A DNA stretch of 64,000 bases from Panopea generosa. Its lineage: Eukaryota > Mollusca > Bivalvia > Adapedonta > Hiatellidae. This document shows, in pieces, positions 10,104 to 23,060 of the stretch. Position numbers and translations under genes: made by a program. The notes below the pieces were generated by a model. The model worked only from the letters and a program-made list of their open reading frames with translations, was not told the origin of the DNA and did not search any database. Location: the NCBI GenBank assembly GCA_029582155.1, contig CM055898.1:26481245-26545244 (forward strand). Direction: 5' to 3'. The number at the start of each line of letters is the position of its first letter. The first letter of the stretch is position 1.

Positions 10104-10270
10104 AAAAACTATTACGCCCCAACTATTAAGCCATAGTTGGTTTTGTTATTCTGGTCAAACTCTTAAAGTTTACTATATGCCGTATGGTGGTTAATTCATG
10201 GATAAAGTGTCCATATACGTTGACGCCAGCATTTATCCTGGTCTATGTAAGTGAAATTTATTTATTCGCA

Positions 10271-10612
10271 TCATGTAGACGGTCGCATGTAGACACTCCT
10301 TAAATGGCATATTATTATTTGCACCACGTTGGGCGGGCGATATTTTATGCAATCATGTTTTATACATAATATCAGTAAGCTTACAACACCTCTTGAAAGA
10401 AGATTTCTGCTTTTAAAAGCCACTAACTTCCAGTGGCCTTTCAATTCTTCCTGCTGTATATAGTAATTTAACTCTTCTTCACTTTTAAAAAAAATTGGAT
10501 CCGGCTGGGTAGCTGAAGGCATAGAGGTATAATAGCAGCTCATTTTTTGAACCATAGCCTCAAACGTTAGGGAAAGCCTAGATTCAATCTGTGATCGGGC
10601 CAAAGGCTGCAA
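10271..10612 (-). pseudogene. Possible N-terminal exon of a transposon-type protein
   Basis: An open frame of 113 codons. FFKSEEELNYYIQQEE, then GHWKLVAFKSRNL, resembles the short FAR1/MULE-like N-terminal domains of invertebrate transposon proteins. A potential donor (AGAG|GTGTTG) lies after SRG, and the residues beyond it look non-coding. This is recognition by style only, with no catalytic motif, so the family is tentative. It is head-to-head with a similar frame at 10765. Confidence 0.3.
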
Positions 10613-10764
10613 TCCCCGAAAGGTACCATTTCACGTCATTGATTTTTGCCGTGTTTATCCAGGCGCTTGCACACATTTTCGAAGCATTTGATTTACGAAG
10701 ATTATTGTTAGAGGGAAGTTGGGGGAAGCTTTAATTTCGCGGGAAATGCGCTAATCATGGTAGC

Positions 10765-10905
10765 ATGATGCCCCTCCTGCAATTCGGTAATGTTCAAGAA
10801 GCATACGAAGCACTGAGAGAATTTGAAGTAAAAACAAAATTTTCAATGTGTAAAGCCACAAAAAACTTTGGATCAAATGGTAGAAATGTGTTTATTTGTT
10901 CAGGC
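10765..10905 (+). pseudogene. Possible exon, similar style to the opposing frame
   Basis: The first part of an 83-codon frame reads NVQEAYEALREFEVKTKFS then ATKNFGSNG. It can be laid against the opposing exon (acidic helix, then a basic strand ending in a Gly-rich turn). The rest of the frame (from about 10905) looks non-coding. The starts of the two frames are about 150 bp apart, which could be a shared promoter or a palindromic duplication. Low confidence. Confidence 0.25.
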
Positions 10906-11016
10906 TATATCTCTCATAAAGAGACTAGGCCTTGGCCTTTTTTATGGTTATTGTACATATCGTATGTGCGATTGAATATTTCTTATCATGCATGTATAAC
11001 AACAATAAACATATAA

Positions 11017-11236
11017 ATATCGATTTATATGTATACTTGATGGGAATGTGTTAATTCTCCTTAATATGAGGACATATTTTCATTATGTAAGTCTACCTCT
11101 CGTGAATATATTTAAAAAAAAGAACTGGTAAAAGGTCGATCTGTCAGACCTTCACGTTTGTACCAGTTGGAAACCATAGTAACTAGTAATTCTATGTAAC
11201 TTGAGCTAACATGACAGAATGCAAAGATTTCTGAAA
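11017..11236. other. Gene-free spacer
   Basis: I see no feature between the putative exon and the SINE cluster. Confidence 0.4.
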
Positions 11237-11713
11237 TAGATTGATTGATTGATTATTTAGGGTCATTTTTAGTTTAAACTTATTTATTTTACTTCAATTG
11301 TGAAACAAGTTATTACAACTTCGGCAAATCAAAGTCTTCCTGGTTAGAACCAGTACTTAGCATATGTGGAAAAGAGTCTTGCTCATGGACACCACACATA
11401 GCCGTGGCGGAGGATCGAACCCACGACCCTCCGATCATGGGTTCGGTGCTCTACCACTGAACCACGCGCTTCACTTAAGGGTCATTTTATGCCATCAAGG
11501 GCTAACAGACGATCATTTAACCTAACCACTGTTTCCTGGGATCCTGAAAGGTTAACCTGTACTTGAGCACACCCAATCTCCGCAAGAAACTGAAAACTCC
11601 CCACTTCAATCAGTGGTGAGAGACGAATGATAATGAGACATAATGTCATATATCAATCATCATGGAGACTGCTGCCGGGTAGGGATTCGAACTCAAGACC
11701 CCTGGATTGATAG
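11237..11713 (-). mobile_element. SINE B, 5'-truncated and interrupted by SINE A
   Basis: Read on the minus strand, the tRNA-like box B (GAGTTCGAATCC) lies near 11690, the body includes CTTTCAGGATCCCAGGAAA, and the tail is a GATGCCATAAAATGACCCT segment ending in (AATC)n. The tail is split: its last part lies at 11237-11270 and the rest at 11477-11713, with SINE A between. AGGGTCATTTT is repeated at both junctions. The box-A half of the head is missing. Confidence 0.75.
11273..11475 (-). mobile_element. SINE A nested in SINE B
   Basis: A complete minus-strand copy: box A GTGGTTCAGTGG, box B GGGTTCGATCC, body GTCCATGAGCAAGACTC and tail AAATAAATAAGTTTAAAC. It is flanked by AGGGTCATTTT on both sides, an 11-bp target duplication of the SINE B tail. 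The insertion is therefore younger than the SINE B copy. Confidence 0.8.
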
Positions 11714-13583
11714 TAAGACTTTTCTGAAATAAAGCATTTAATATATTAATTAACAATTACAAATTCTATATTTATTTAATTTGAATCGTAGTTTAATATG
11801 TTTGATATGTACTTTAGTTTTATTTAGTAATTTGTCCGTCTTTGCGCATTTGGGTAGATTCTAAAATTTATCGTCTGCGTTGCAGTCCTCTAATCATGAT
11901 GGAACCATGTGTGCAAACATTTTATAAGTAACCATCCTGTGATAATATATGTTTTGAAAATTCTTGATGATAAGGACCCATGAATGAAAAGCTTTTCATT
12001 ATTTCAATTCACAACCAGAACATCAGCGGCACCACATTTTTTTAGGAGACCTCTGCTGGTATCTAGAGAAGAAAAAAAAGAAAGTAGGGTATGGATATGG
12101 CGAGTTCAGTGAAAAAGTAAGCAGTATTAATGGTGATCTCATGATTAAAGAGTTTGTCAATATTATTCATGATCTCTTCACTACACTTATTCCGTTAAGT
12201 TTTAAATGAATATGCAGTTATATTGCTTCTGTAAAAATGGCATGTCGTACAGCATTTTGTTCAGTAAAGGATTTACAAATTGGAAGGAAGGTCATTGTTC
12301 ATAGTAGGGATTGAACTAGCAAGCATCCACATGCTAGACAAACTCTCTAATTACTAATATCCTTGTGTATTCAACAGGTTCAAGACATACTTAAAAATTA
12401 AATTTATTTCGTTTCTATATATTCAAAAAATAAAATCAGTAATTATATGAAGAAAATGCATGCGTTTCTGTTGAGGGTACTTTCTGTTTGGACAATTTCA
12501 GTGAGTGGTGTCCTAGTCCTAAGTACCAAGCCTAGTTGTGCATATTGTCCGCATGTTGCGTGAGAATAATTTTTCAATGAGTTATGGCCCTTTGAATTTT
12601 TTTCAGACATTATTTTTTGTGGTCGCTTTTTCTCGGCAATCATTGGCTGGAATTCAATGACACTTCACAAAAGTGATTGGTCACTCTAATGGGTTCACTG
12701 TGTCAAAGCAAGCAACAAAAGGGTGCAATAACTGTGTCAATATCAGTGATATTTCTAGTTACACTTAAAATTGGAAAGTAAAGAAAATATGAATGATTGG
12801 TCACTAAAATTTATTTAATTATTAGCAAACACAACTTGGTTATATATTAATATATGATTATCAGAGTTTAACCAAAAAAATACAAGGAGCCATTATATAT
12901 TTAAACGTATCATTTAAATATCAAGCTTAATATCTGTTTTTATCTAAGACATGCACATTCCTCAAGATATTATGTACATTCTTTCATTTTCTCACATAGC
13001 CGACCCTACTCTGGAGGCATTGTAACCACAATAAAGAATTTACCCCCGACATGCACACTTCAAAAATGTTTCGAAAACTCTTCAAGGTATGTATCACACA
13101 TGACAATCTTTGTTTAATACATATTTTTAATACAATATTTTGTACAACACATACAGCACGTGATTGGTTCAATTCAACACATTCCAGACAATAAATGTGT
13201 TTTGTTTATGCCTGGTGCACAGATATGTACTTGTTTGCAGTGTTATTAATAAAATATACTGTTAAAAATAATGTTTCAAGTATAAAGGAGTTTTAAATGT
13301 TTGTTCTTTAAATAAAATACAGTATTATACCATTTCATTATAATCATTTCATATACTTTCATTGCTTTTTATATGAAACTGACACTGATGTACGATGATA
13401 AATATAGCTGAGTGCAGTCCATACTCACATGGCTCTTTTCAATTTATTTCATTAACACGTTTGATGTGTTTAATACAATACATACTGGGAAACAATACTG
13501 GAAGAAAGCCATTATGAATTACCTATTGAAGAAATGCTTCTTCTTTTTTTTAAATTGTATGTTATTCTCTCTCTTTCTTTCAG
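11714..13583. other. Gene-free stretch with weak signals
   Basis: At 12300-12362 a minus-strand tRNA-like segment holds GCTAGTTCAATCCC. At about 12046-12115 a short open stretch lies between TTTTTTTAG and AAAAA|GTAAGC and could be an exon, but it does not join in phase to the exon at 13584. Other open frames here have no support. Confidence 0.3.
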
Positions 13584-13746
13584 CATGGTGGTGCATTATA
13601 TTTTTGACGTTCTAACAAAAGAAGGATTATTGTATTTATTTTTACAAAAGCACAAAACCTTATACCAGGAAGCTGACGAATCATTGACATTGTCAGAAAT
13701 CAATTTTGGAAGAAAAAAACAACCTGTTAACGCGAAGTTCTACTAG
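13584..13746 (+). CDS. Candidate terminal exon, unknown protein
   Basis: A strong acceptor (CTCTCTCTTTCTTTCAG) is followed by one base and a 53-codon frame starting ATG at 13585 and ending TAG at 13744. The peptide is hydrophobic at first (VVHYIFDVL), then charged, and ends with FGRKKQPVNAKFY. AATAAA at 13888, followed by an A-rich run, could be its poly(A) signal. I do not recognise the family and found no phase-compatible upstream exon, so it may be a chance frame or an isolated exon. Confidence 0.3.
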
Positions 13747-14974
13747 AGAGGAAATATGCTTACTTGGGCTAGATGCCTAGGCTGGATTTCTCGCTTAAAA
13801 TGAACATATTTTGTAAAGTTTTAAATGAGTCCGGTAACTTGATCTCATTTTGATTATAGTTTGATCTGTTTTATAGGTGTACATGCAATAAAAAAAAAAA
13901 AATTCTTAGAAAAAGTCTGAATGACGATGTGAAGGTTAAGCAGTACTAAAGCGAGTCTATTTTTAGAATGGGGATCTGTTGTAAGTTTACCACTCTAATT
14001 TTATTATCAATTCAGTCACTATCTCATTAACAAATAGACAAAAGAATTATTTAATAGAAGAATAGTAGATAAAGTATCTCATTAATATGTACCATGTGAT
14101 TCTAAGAATAGAATCACTTTTGATCTATGCAGAGGAGAAGGAATCCTCCGAATGGATGTCTTGTTCAATTTATCATGTTTGTCATGTTCATTATGGAGGT
14201 TAAATTACCAACCTCTGTGTGGTTCCAGGGAGCCATATGAGGGACAGCAAGCATAGGATCACTGTGGCTCTTGCATGTTGTAGGAAGAGACAATATGAGT
14301 TATACAATTATATATTTAATGGAATTCTACAGTTCTGCAGGTATCAAAGTTCTAGATTCATTCTGCATATTCATTCATGTCCGGTATGTAAATTTGCCAT
14401 GCACAATTAGATTTGATTAATATTGCTACAAATGATCAACATGACATGACGATGTGTCACGCGCGAGTCCCACTCTTGTACCTCTAAAACTTGGCCACAA
14501 CGTTTGTATATGCATAAATATATGTTCAAGTTTACACCTTGCTAAATATCTTTTGTAAAAAGTTGTTTTGTTGTTTATTATAAAATCCAAACTTGTCATC
14601 CATACAGTTGTCCAAGCAGTAAGAATGTTTTGGAGAAAAACATTTTTCAGAATTCGATTTATATCATTACAGTTAATTTCACATTCGAACATAAGATTAA
14701 GCAGTTTTATATCATATAAAACACTAAAGGGATAATGTAAAAGTATACATTAAGCAGCTTTACTTGCTTCATATTTCCTTCAATGTTGACTGCGAACTTT
14801 GCATAAATCATGAAAACATATATTGCTGTATTGTTAATGAGTACTAATGCAACTGAAATAAATAAGAGTTGAAACAATTGTATTTTTTATGGTTATTTTA
14901 TGTCGTGCTTCAAAAACGATTTCCTCCTAATAGTTGTCATGGGACATTAAAACATGTCGGCTGCACATTGTAAA
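13747..14974. other. Gene-free stretch
   Basis: Apart from the AATAAA at 13888 I see no supported feature before the 73-bp satellite. Confidence 0.4.
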
Positions 14975-17900
14975 CTGATATATAAATATACAGTGCTTTC
15001 TGCATTGTAAGGTCCATTTACTGGTGCAATCTGTCATTGGCACTTACCTGATATAGAAAGATATAGTGCTTTCTGCATTGTTAGGTCCATTTACTGGTGC
15101 AATCCGCCATTGGACCACACCTGATATATAAATATACAGTGCTTTCTGCAAGTATATACAGTACTTTCTGCATTGTAAGGTCCATTTACTGGTGCAATCC
15201 GCCATTGGATCACACCTAATATATAAATATACAGTGCTTTCTGCATTGTAAGGTCCATTTACTGGTGCAATCTGTCACTGGACTACACCTGATATATAAA
15301 TATACAGTACTTTCTGCATTGTTAAGTCCATTTACTGGTGCAATCCGACATTGACCCTCACCTGATATATAAATATACAGTGTTTTCTGCATTGTAAGGT
15401 CCATTTTCTGGTGCAATCCACCATTGGACCACACCTGATATATAAATATACACTGCTTTTTGCATTGTAAGGTCCATTTACTGGTGCAATCCGCCATTTG
15501 ACCACACCTGATATAGAAATATACAGTACTTTCTGCATTGTTAGGTACATTTACTGGTGCAACCCGACATTGGCCCTCACCTGATATAGAAATTTACAGT
15601 TCTTTCTGCATTGTTAGGTCCATTTACTGGTGCAACCCGCCATTGGACCACACTTGATATATAAATATACAGTGTTTCTGCATTGTAAGGTCCATTTACT
15701 GGTGCAATCCGCCATTGGACCACACCTGATATATAAATATACAGTGCTTTCTGCATTGTTAGGTCCATTTACTGGTGCAATCCGCCATTGGACCACACCT
15801 GATATATAAATATACAGTGCTTTCTGCAAGTATATACAGTGCTTTCTGCATTGTAAGGTTCATTTACTGGTGTAATCTGTCATTGGCCCTTACCTGATAT
15901 AGAAAGATATAGTGCTTTCTGCATTGTTAGGTCCATTTACTGGTGCAATCCGCCATTGGACCACACCTGATATATAAATATACAGCGCTTTCTGCAAGTA
16001 TATACAGTACTTTCTGCATTGTAAGGTCCATTTACTGGTGCAATCCGCCATTGGATCACACCTGATATATAAATATACAGTGTTTTCTGCATTGTAAGGT
16101 CCATTTACTGGTGCAATCTGTCATTGGACTACACCTGATATAGAAATATACAGTACTTTCGGCATTGTTAAGTCCATTTACTGGTGCAATCCGACATTGG
16201 CCTTCACCTGATATATAAATATACAGTGTTTTCTGCATTGTAAGGTCCATTTTCTGGTGCAATCCGCCATTGGACCACACCTGATATATAAATATACACT
16301 GCTTTCTGCATTGTAAGGTCCATTTACTGGTGCAATCCGCCATTTGACCACACCTGATATAGAAATATACAGTACTTTCTGCATTGTTAGGTACATTTAC
16401 TGGTGCAATCCGACATTGGCCCTCACCTGATATAGAAATTTACAGTACTTTCTGCATTGTTAGGTCCATTTACTGGTGCAACCCGCCATTGGACCATACC
16501 TGATATATAAATATACAGTGCTTTCTGAACTGTTGGGTCCATTTACTGGTGCAATCCGCCATTTGACCACACCTGATATATAAATATACAGTGCTTTCTG
16601 CATTGTAAGGTCCATTTTCTGGTGCAATCCGCCATTGGATCACACCTGATATATAAATATACAGTGATTTCTGCATTGTAAGGTCCATTTACTGGTGCAA
16701 TCTGTCATTGGACTACACCTGATATAGAAATATACAGTACTTTCGGCATTGTTAAGTCCATTTACTGGTGCAATCCGACATTGGCCTTCACCTGATATAT
16801 AAATATACAGTGTTTTCTGCATTGTAAGGTCCATTTTCTGGTGCAATCCGCCATTGGACCACACCTGATATATAAATATACACTGCTTTCTGCATTGTTA
16901 GGTCCATTTACTGGTGCAATCCGCCATTGGACCACACCTGATATATAAATATACAGTGCTTTCTGCAAGTATATACAGTACTTTCTGCATTGTCAGGTCC
17001 ATTTACTGGTGCAATCCGCCATTGGATCACACCTGATATATAAATATACAGTGTTTCTGCATTGTAAGGTCCATTTACTGGTGCAATCTGTCATTGGACT
17101 ACACCTGATATAGAAATATACAGTACTTTCGGCATTGTTAAGTCCATTTACTGGTGCAATCCGACATTGGCCTTCACCTGATATATAAATATACAGTGTT
17201 TTCTGCATTGTAAGGTCCATTTTCTGGTGCAATCCGCCATTGGACCACACCTGATATATAAATATACACTGCTTTCTGCATTGTAAGGTCCATTTACTGG
17301 TGCAATCCGCCATTTGACCACACCTGATATAGAAATATACAGTACTTTCTGCATTGTTAGGTACATTTACTGGTGCAATCCGACATTGGCCCTCACCTGA
17401 TATAGAAATTTACAGTACTTTCTGCATTGTTAGGTCCATTTACTGGTGCAACCCGCCATTGGACCACACCTGATATATAAATATACAGTGCTTTCTGAAC
17501 TGTTGGGTCCATTTACTGGTGCAATCCGCCATTTGACCACACCTGATATATAAATATACAGTGCTTTCTGCATTGTAAGGTCCATTTTCTGGTGCAATCC
17601 GCCATTGGATCACACCTGATATATAAATATACAGTGATTTCTGCATTGTAAGGTCCATTTACTGGTGCAATCTGTCATTGGACTACACCTGATATAGAAA
17701 TATACAGTACTTTCTGCATTGTTAAGTCCATAAATGGTGCAATCCGACATTGGCCCTCACCTGATATATAAATATACAGTGTTTTCTGCATTGTAAGGTC
17801 CATTTTCTGGTGCAATTCGCCATTGGACCACACCTGATATATAAATATACACTGTTTTCTGCAATGTAAGGTCCATTTACTGGTGCAATCCGCCATTGGA

Positions 17901-19475
17901 CCACACCTGATATAGAAATATACAGTACTTTCTGCATTGTTAGATAAATTTACTGGTGCAATCTGCCATTGGACCACACTTGATATAGAAATATTCAGTG
18001 CTTCTGCATTGTTAAGTCCATTTACTGGTGCAATCCGCCATTGGACCACACCTGATATAGAAATATACAGTGCTTTCTGCATTGTAAGGTCCATTTACTG
18101 GTGAAATCCGCCATTGGATCACACCTGATATAGAAAGATACAGTGCTTTCTGCATTGTAAGGTCCATTTACTGGTGCAATCCGCCATTGGCCCTTACCTG
18201 ATATATAAATAAACAGTGCTTTCTGCATTGTTAGGTCCATTTACTGGTGCACTCCGCCATTGGACCACACCTGATATAGAAAGATACAGTACTTTCTGCA
18301 GTGTTAGATAAATTTACTGGTGCAATTCGCCATTGGACCACACCTGATATATAAATATACAGTGTTTCTGCATTGTTATGTACCTTTACTTGTGCAATCC
18401 GCCATTGAAACACACCTGATATATAAATATACAGTACTTTCTGCATTGTTAGGTCCATTTACTGGTGCAATCCGACATTGGCCCTCACCTGATATAGAAA
18501 TATACAGTACTTTCTGCATTGTAAGGTCCATTTACTGGTGCAATCTGGCATTGGACCACACCTGATATATAAATATACAGTGCTTTCTTCAAGTATATAC
18601 AGTACTTTCTGCATTGTAAGGTCCATTTACTGGTGCAATCCGCCATTGGACCACATCTGATATATAAATATACAGTACTTTCTGCATTGTTAGGTCCATT
18701 GACTGGTGCAATCCGACATTGGCCCTCACCTGATATAGAAATTTACAGTACTCTCTGCATTGTTAGGTCCATTTACTGGTGCAACCCGCCATTGGTCCAC
18801 ACCTGATATAGAAATATACAGTGTTTTATGCATTGTTGGGTCCATTTATTGGTGCAATCCGCCATTGGACCACACCTGATATATAAATACATGTATACAG
18901 TGCTTTCTCCATTGTTAGGTACCTTTACTGGTGCAATCCGCCGTTGGACCACACCTGATATATAAATATACAGTGCTTTCTGCATTGTTAGGTACATTTA
19001 CTGATGCAATCTGCCATTGGACCACACATGATATATAAATATACAGTGCTTTCTGCATTGTAAGGTCCATTTGCTGGTGCCATCTGCCATTGGACCACAC
19101 ATGATATATAAATATACAGTACTTTCTGCATTGTTAGGTCCATTTACTGGTGCAATCTGTCATTGGCCCTCACCTGATATAGAAATATTCAGTACTTTCT
19201 GCATTGTTAGGTCCATTTACTGGTGCAATCCGGCATTGGACCACACCTGATATATAAATATACAGTGCTTTCTGCAAGTATTTACAGTACTTTCTGCATT
19301 GTAAGGTCCATTTACTGGTGCAATCCGCCATTGAACCACACGTGATATATAAATATACAGTACTTTCTGCATTGTTAGGTCCATTTACCGGTGCAATCCT
19401 ACATTGGCCCTCACCTGATATAGAAAAAAAGACACACAGTACTTTCTGCATTGTTAGTTCCATTTCTGGTGCAAT
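14975..19475 (+). repeat. 73-bp tandem satellite
   Basis: About 60 units of 73 bp. Landmarks in order are CTGATATATAAATATACAGT, GCTTTCTGCATTGT, AGGTCCATTTACTGGTGCAA, and TCCGCCATTGGACCACAC. Some units carry an extra 22-24-bp partial piece (AAGTATATACAGT...), which marks longer repeats: stretches starting near 15332 recur 846 bp later and then 970 bp later. The short minus-strand frames in it are by-products. A short AT run follows at 19480-19496. Confidence 0.97.
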
Positions 19476-20097
19476 AGATATATATATATATATATCAATG
19501 ATATCAAATATACGTAAAAACGCACTTGTGTGGTACATGCCCTTGGACCTAGCTACGACCCTGAATTGGTGGTACGCCTTTTTTTCGAGACCTATTTTGT
19601 TAAAAAAAATATTGTATTAACACTAATAAAGGCATTCCATGCGCTTTGTTATTCATCCATAAAACATAATTGTGTCATGGTTGATATTTCACGTTTCCGA
19701 TCTCGGATTTCCCCCTAAAGATCCTCTTTGAATACTCTCTATCAACAAGGAGCTTCCAAGGCGGTTACGATATTCTGATTAAGCAGAACGCAACAATCAA
19801 TGACGTATGCGATCCGAGCGTACGGGCCCTATTGAGGTTTGCATTTAGCTCACAAGTCGGATTGCATCTAGCATTACCCCATCTGTTGAAATTTTAACTG
19901 GGGACCAGTTTGTAATTGTTCTGCGTGCTCTTCAATTGGAGGTACAGAAAACATACAATTATATAGTCACGATCATTACATTTGCTTACATTTGAATTAA
20001 AAGCAAATACTATGCCGAATACCGGTACGAAAAAATGCAAGAAAGACAGGAAAACAAAAGTAAGATAACATGTTTTTAAGTTTATAAACGATGAATC
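19476..20097. other. Spacer between two satellites
   Basis: An AT dinucleotide run at 19480-19496, then non-repetitive sequence without a supported gene. Confidence 0.45.
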
Positions 20098-21120
20098 AAA
20101 TATTCGAAAAAGAGATATCACATAGTTGAAACTAATAAGTGATATCATTTATTCAAGTAGTTGATATCAGTTATTCATTTCAGATAGTTGATATCACTTA
20201 TTCATTTAAAAAAGGTGATATCACTTATTCAAATGTGTGATAAGAACAATATGTGATTTTACTCATTTAATTGTTTCAAATAGGTGATATCACCTATGCA
20301 AAAAGGTTGATATAACTTATAAATTATACCAATTATTTTTTAAATGATCAGGTGATATCACATATTTAATAAGTGATATCATATAATTTCCTATTTGAAA
20401 CTAATGTATGGGGTGCCGTTTTACTATCTAACTTCAATGAGTGATATCATTCATTTGAATAGGTGATGTCATTCATTCGTATAGGTGATATCACTCACTT
20501 GAATAAGTGATATCACTTATTTGAATAGGTGATATCACTTATTCAAATGAGTGATATCACCTATTCAAATAAGTGATATTTAATAAGGGATATCATCTAA
20601 TTTGTTTCAAATAGGTGATATGACTTATTCAATTAAGTGATATCACTTATTCGAACAGTTGATATCACTTATTCGAGTGAGTGATATCACCTATTTGAAT
20701 GAGTGATATCACCTATTCGAATTAGTGATATTTAATAAGTGATGTCATCTAATTTCCTATTTGAAACTAATGTATGGGGTGCTGTTCTACTATTTTACCT
20801 CGATAAGTGGTATCACTCAATTGAATAGATGATATCACTCATTCAAATAAGTGATATCACTTATTTGATTGAGTGATATCACCTTATCGAAATTAATAAG
20901 TGATATCACTTATTCATATGAGTAATTTTACCTATTCAAGTGATATTACTTATGAGAGTAAGTGATATCACTTATTCGTTTCATATAGGTTATATGACTT
21001 ATTCGATAAAGTGATATCACTCAGTTGAATAGATGATATCACTAATTTGAATAGGTGATATCACTTATTCGATTGAGTGATATTATCTATTAAAATTATT
21101 TATATCACCTATTCGAATAA

Positions 21121-21455
21121 GTGATATTTTATAAGGGATATCATCTTATTTCCTATTTGAGTGAAATCACCTTTTCAACTAAGTGATACCTATTATTCGA
21201 ATAGGTGATATCACTTAATCGAATGAGTGATATCATCTATTAAAATTATTTATATCACCTATTCGAATAAGTGATATTTTATAAGGGATATCATCTTATT
21301 TCCTATTTGAGTGAAATCACCTTTTCAACTAAGTGATACCTATTATTCGAATAGGTGATATCACTTAATCGAATGAGTGATATCATCTATTAAAATTATT
21401 TATATCACCTATTCGAATAAGTGATATTTTATAAGGGATATCATCTTATTTCCTA
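21121..21455. repeat. 150-bp near-identical triplication in the palindromic field
   Basis: GTGATATTTTATAAGGGATA starts at 21121, 21271 and 21421, exactly 150 bp apart. The first two 150-bp blocks look identical by eye and the third is partial. This is recent local amplification on top of the 22-bp palindromic units. Confidence 0.85.
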
Positions 21456-22773
21456 TTTGAAACTAATATATGGGGTGCCGTTTTACTATTTAACCTCGAT
21501 AAGTGGTATCACTCAATTGAATAGATGATATCAATCATTTGAATAAGTCATGTCACTTATTGGATTGAGTGATATCACCTATTCGAAAATAATAAGTGAT
21601 ATCACTTTTTCGAATTGGTGATATCACCTATTCCAGTAAGTGATATCAATTATTCGAGTAAATGATATCACTAATTTGTTTCAAATAAGTTATATGACAT
21701 ATTCGATTAATTGTTCTATTCAATTGAATGAAATCACCTTTTCAAATGAGTGATATCACTTATTTGAATAGGTGATACCGCTTATTTGAATAGATGATAT
21801 CAACTATTCAAATTAGTGATATCACCTATTCGCATAAGCGATATTTAAAAAGGGATATCATGTAATTTCCTATTTGAAACTGATGTGTGGGGTGCGGTTT
21901 TATTATTCAACCTCGATAAGTGGTATCACTTATTCGAATAGGTGATATCACTCATTTGAAAAGATGATATAACTCAATCGAATATCACTTATACAAACAA
22001 GTGATATTACCTATTCGAGTAAGTGATATCACTTATTCGAGTAAGTTATATCACTAATTCGTTTCAAATAGGTAAAGTGACATCACTCAACCGAATAGAT
22101 GATATCACTTATTCAAATAAGTGATTACACTTATTCGATTGAGTGATATCTATTCAATTGAGTGATATCACTTATTTGAATAGGTGATATCACTTAATCG
22201 AAAGAGTGATATCACCTATTCGAATAAGTGATATTCAATAAGGGATATCATCTAATTTCCTATGGATTGCCGTTTTACTATTTAAACTCGATAAGTGGTA
22301 TCACTCAACTGAATAGAATAGATTTGAAATAAATTAGTGATATCACTTTTTCGAATGAGTGATATCACTAATTCGTTTCAAATAGGTGATATGCCTTATT
22401 TGATTAAATGATATCACTCAATTGAATAGATGATATCAATCATTCGAATAAGTGATATCACTTATTCCATTGATTGATATCACCTATTTGAATGATTGAT
22501 ATCGCCTATTCCAAACAAATCAGTGATATAACTTATTCGAATAGGTGATATTGCTTATTTGATTTATCAAGCAAGAAAAAACAGACGGATCCCTGCTTAA
22601 ATGATTCAGCCGATATATGTGATCCAGCATTGGATATATGATACTCAGCCGCAAAAATGGTAAAACGGCACCCCATTCTAATGATGATATTACTTATTCG
22701 AATTGTTGGTATCACTTATTTTTTTAAATAGGTGGTAAGCCTATAACTTATTCCAACTTATTCCAATACTTAA

Positions 22774-23060
22774 GCTGGGTGCGGTTATCTCAGTTGGTTA
22801 TGCATCTGACGATCAATCCAAGGGTCGTGAGTTCGAATCCCCGCCCGGCAACAGTCTCCATGGTGATTTATACACAACATTGTGTCTGATTATCATTTGT
22901 CTTTCACCACGTATTCAAGTGGGAAGGTTATCAGTTACTTGCAGAGATGGTGTGTGCTCGAGTACTGGTTAACCTTTCAGGATCCCAGGAAATAGTGGTT
23001 AGGTTAGCCCTTGATGCCATAAAATGACGCTAAATTTTCAATCAATCAATTCAATCAATT
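22774..23060 (+). mobile_element. SINE B, full-length copy
   Basis: The most complete SINE B. The head has box A (TTATCTCAGTTGGTTATGC) and box B (GAGTTCGAATCC) with a paired acceptor-like end (GCTGGGTGCGG). The body has GTTAACCTTTCAGGATCCCA. The tail has GATGCCATAAAATGACGCTA and then (CAAT)n. It is inserted in the palindromic field and gives the reference for the minus-strand copies at 11237 and 49301. Confidence 0.85.

Noticed and set aside
15216-19620. Many short frames of 60-140 codons
   Set aside because: By-products of the 73-bp satellite.
22774-22850. Functional tRNA gene
   Set aside because: The acceptor and anticodon arms do not pair properly and a SINE body and tail follow.
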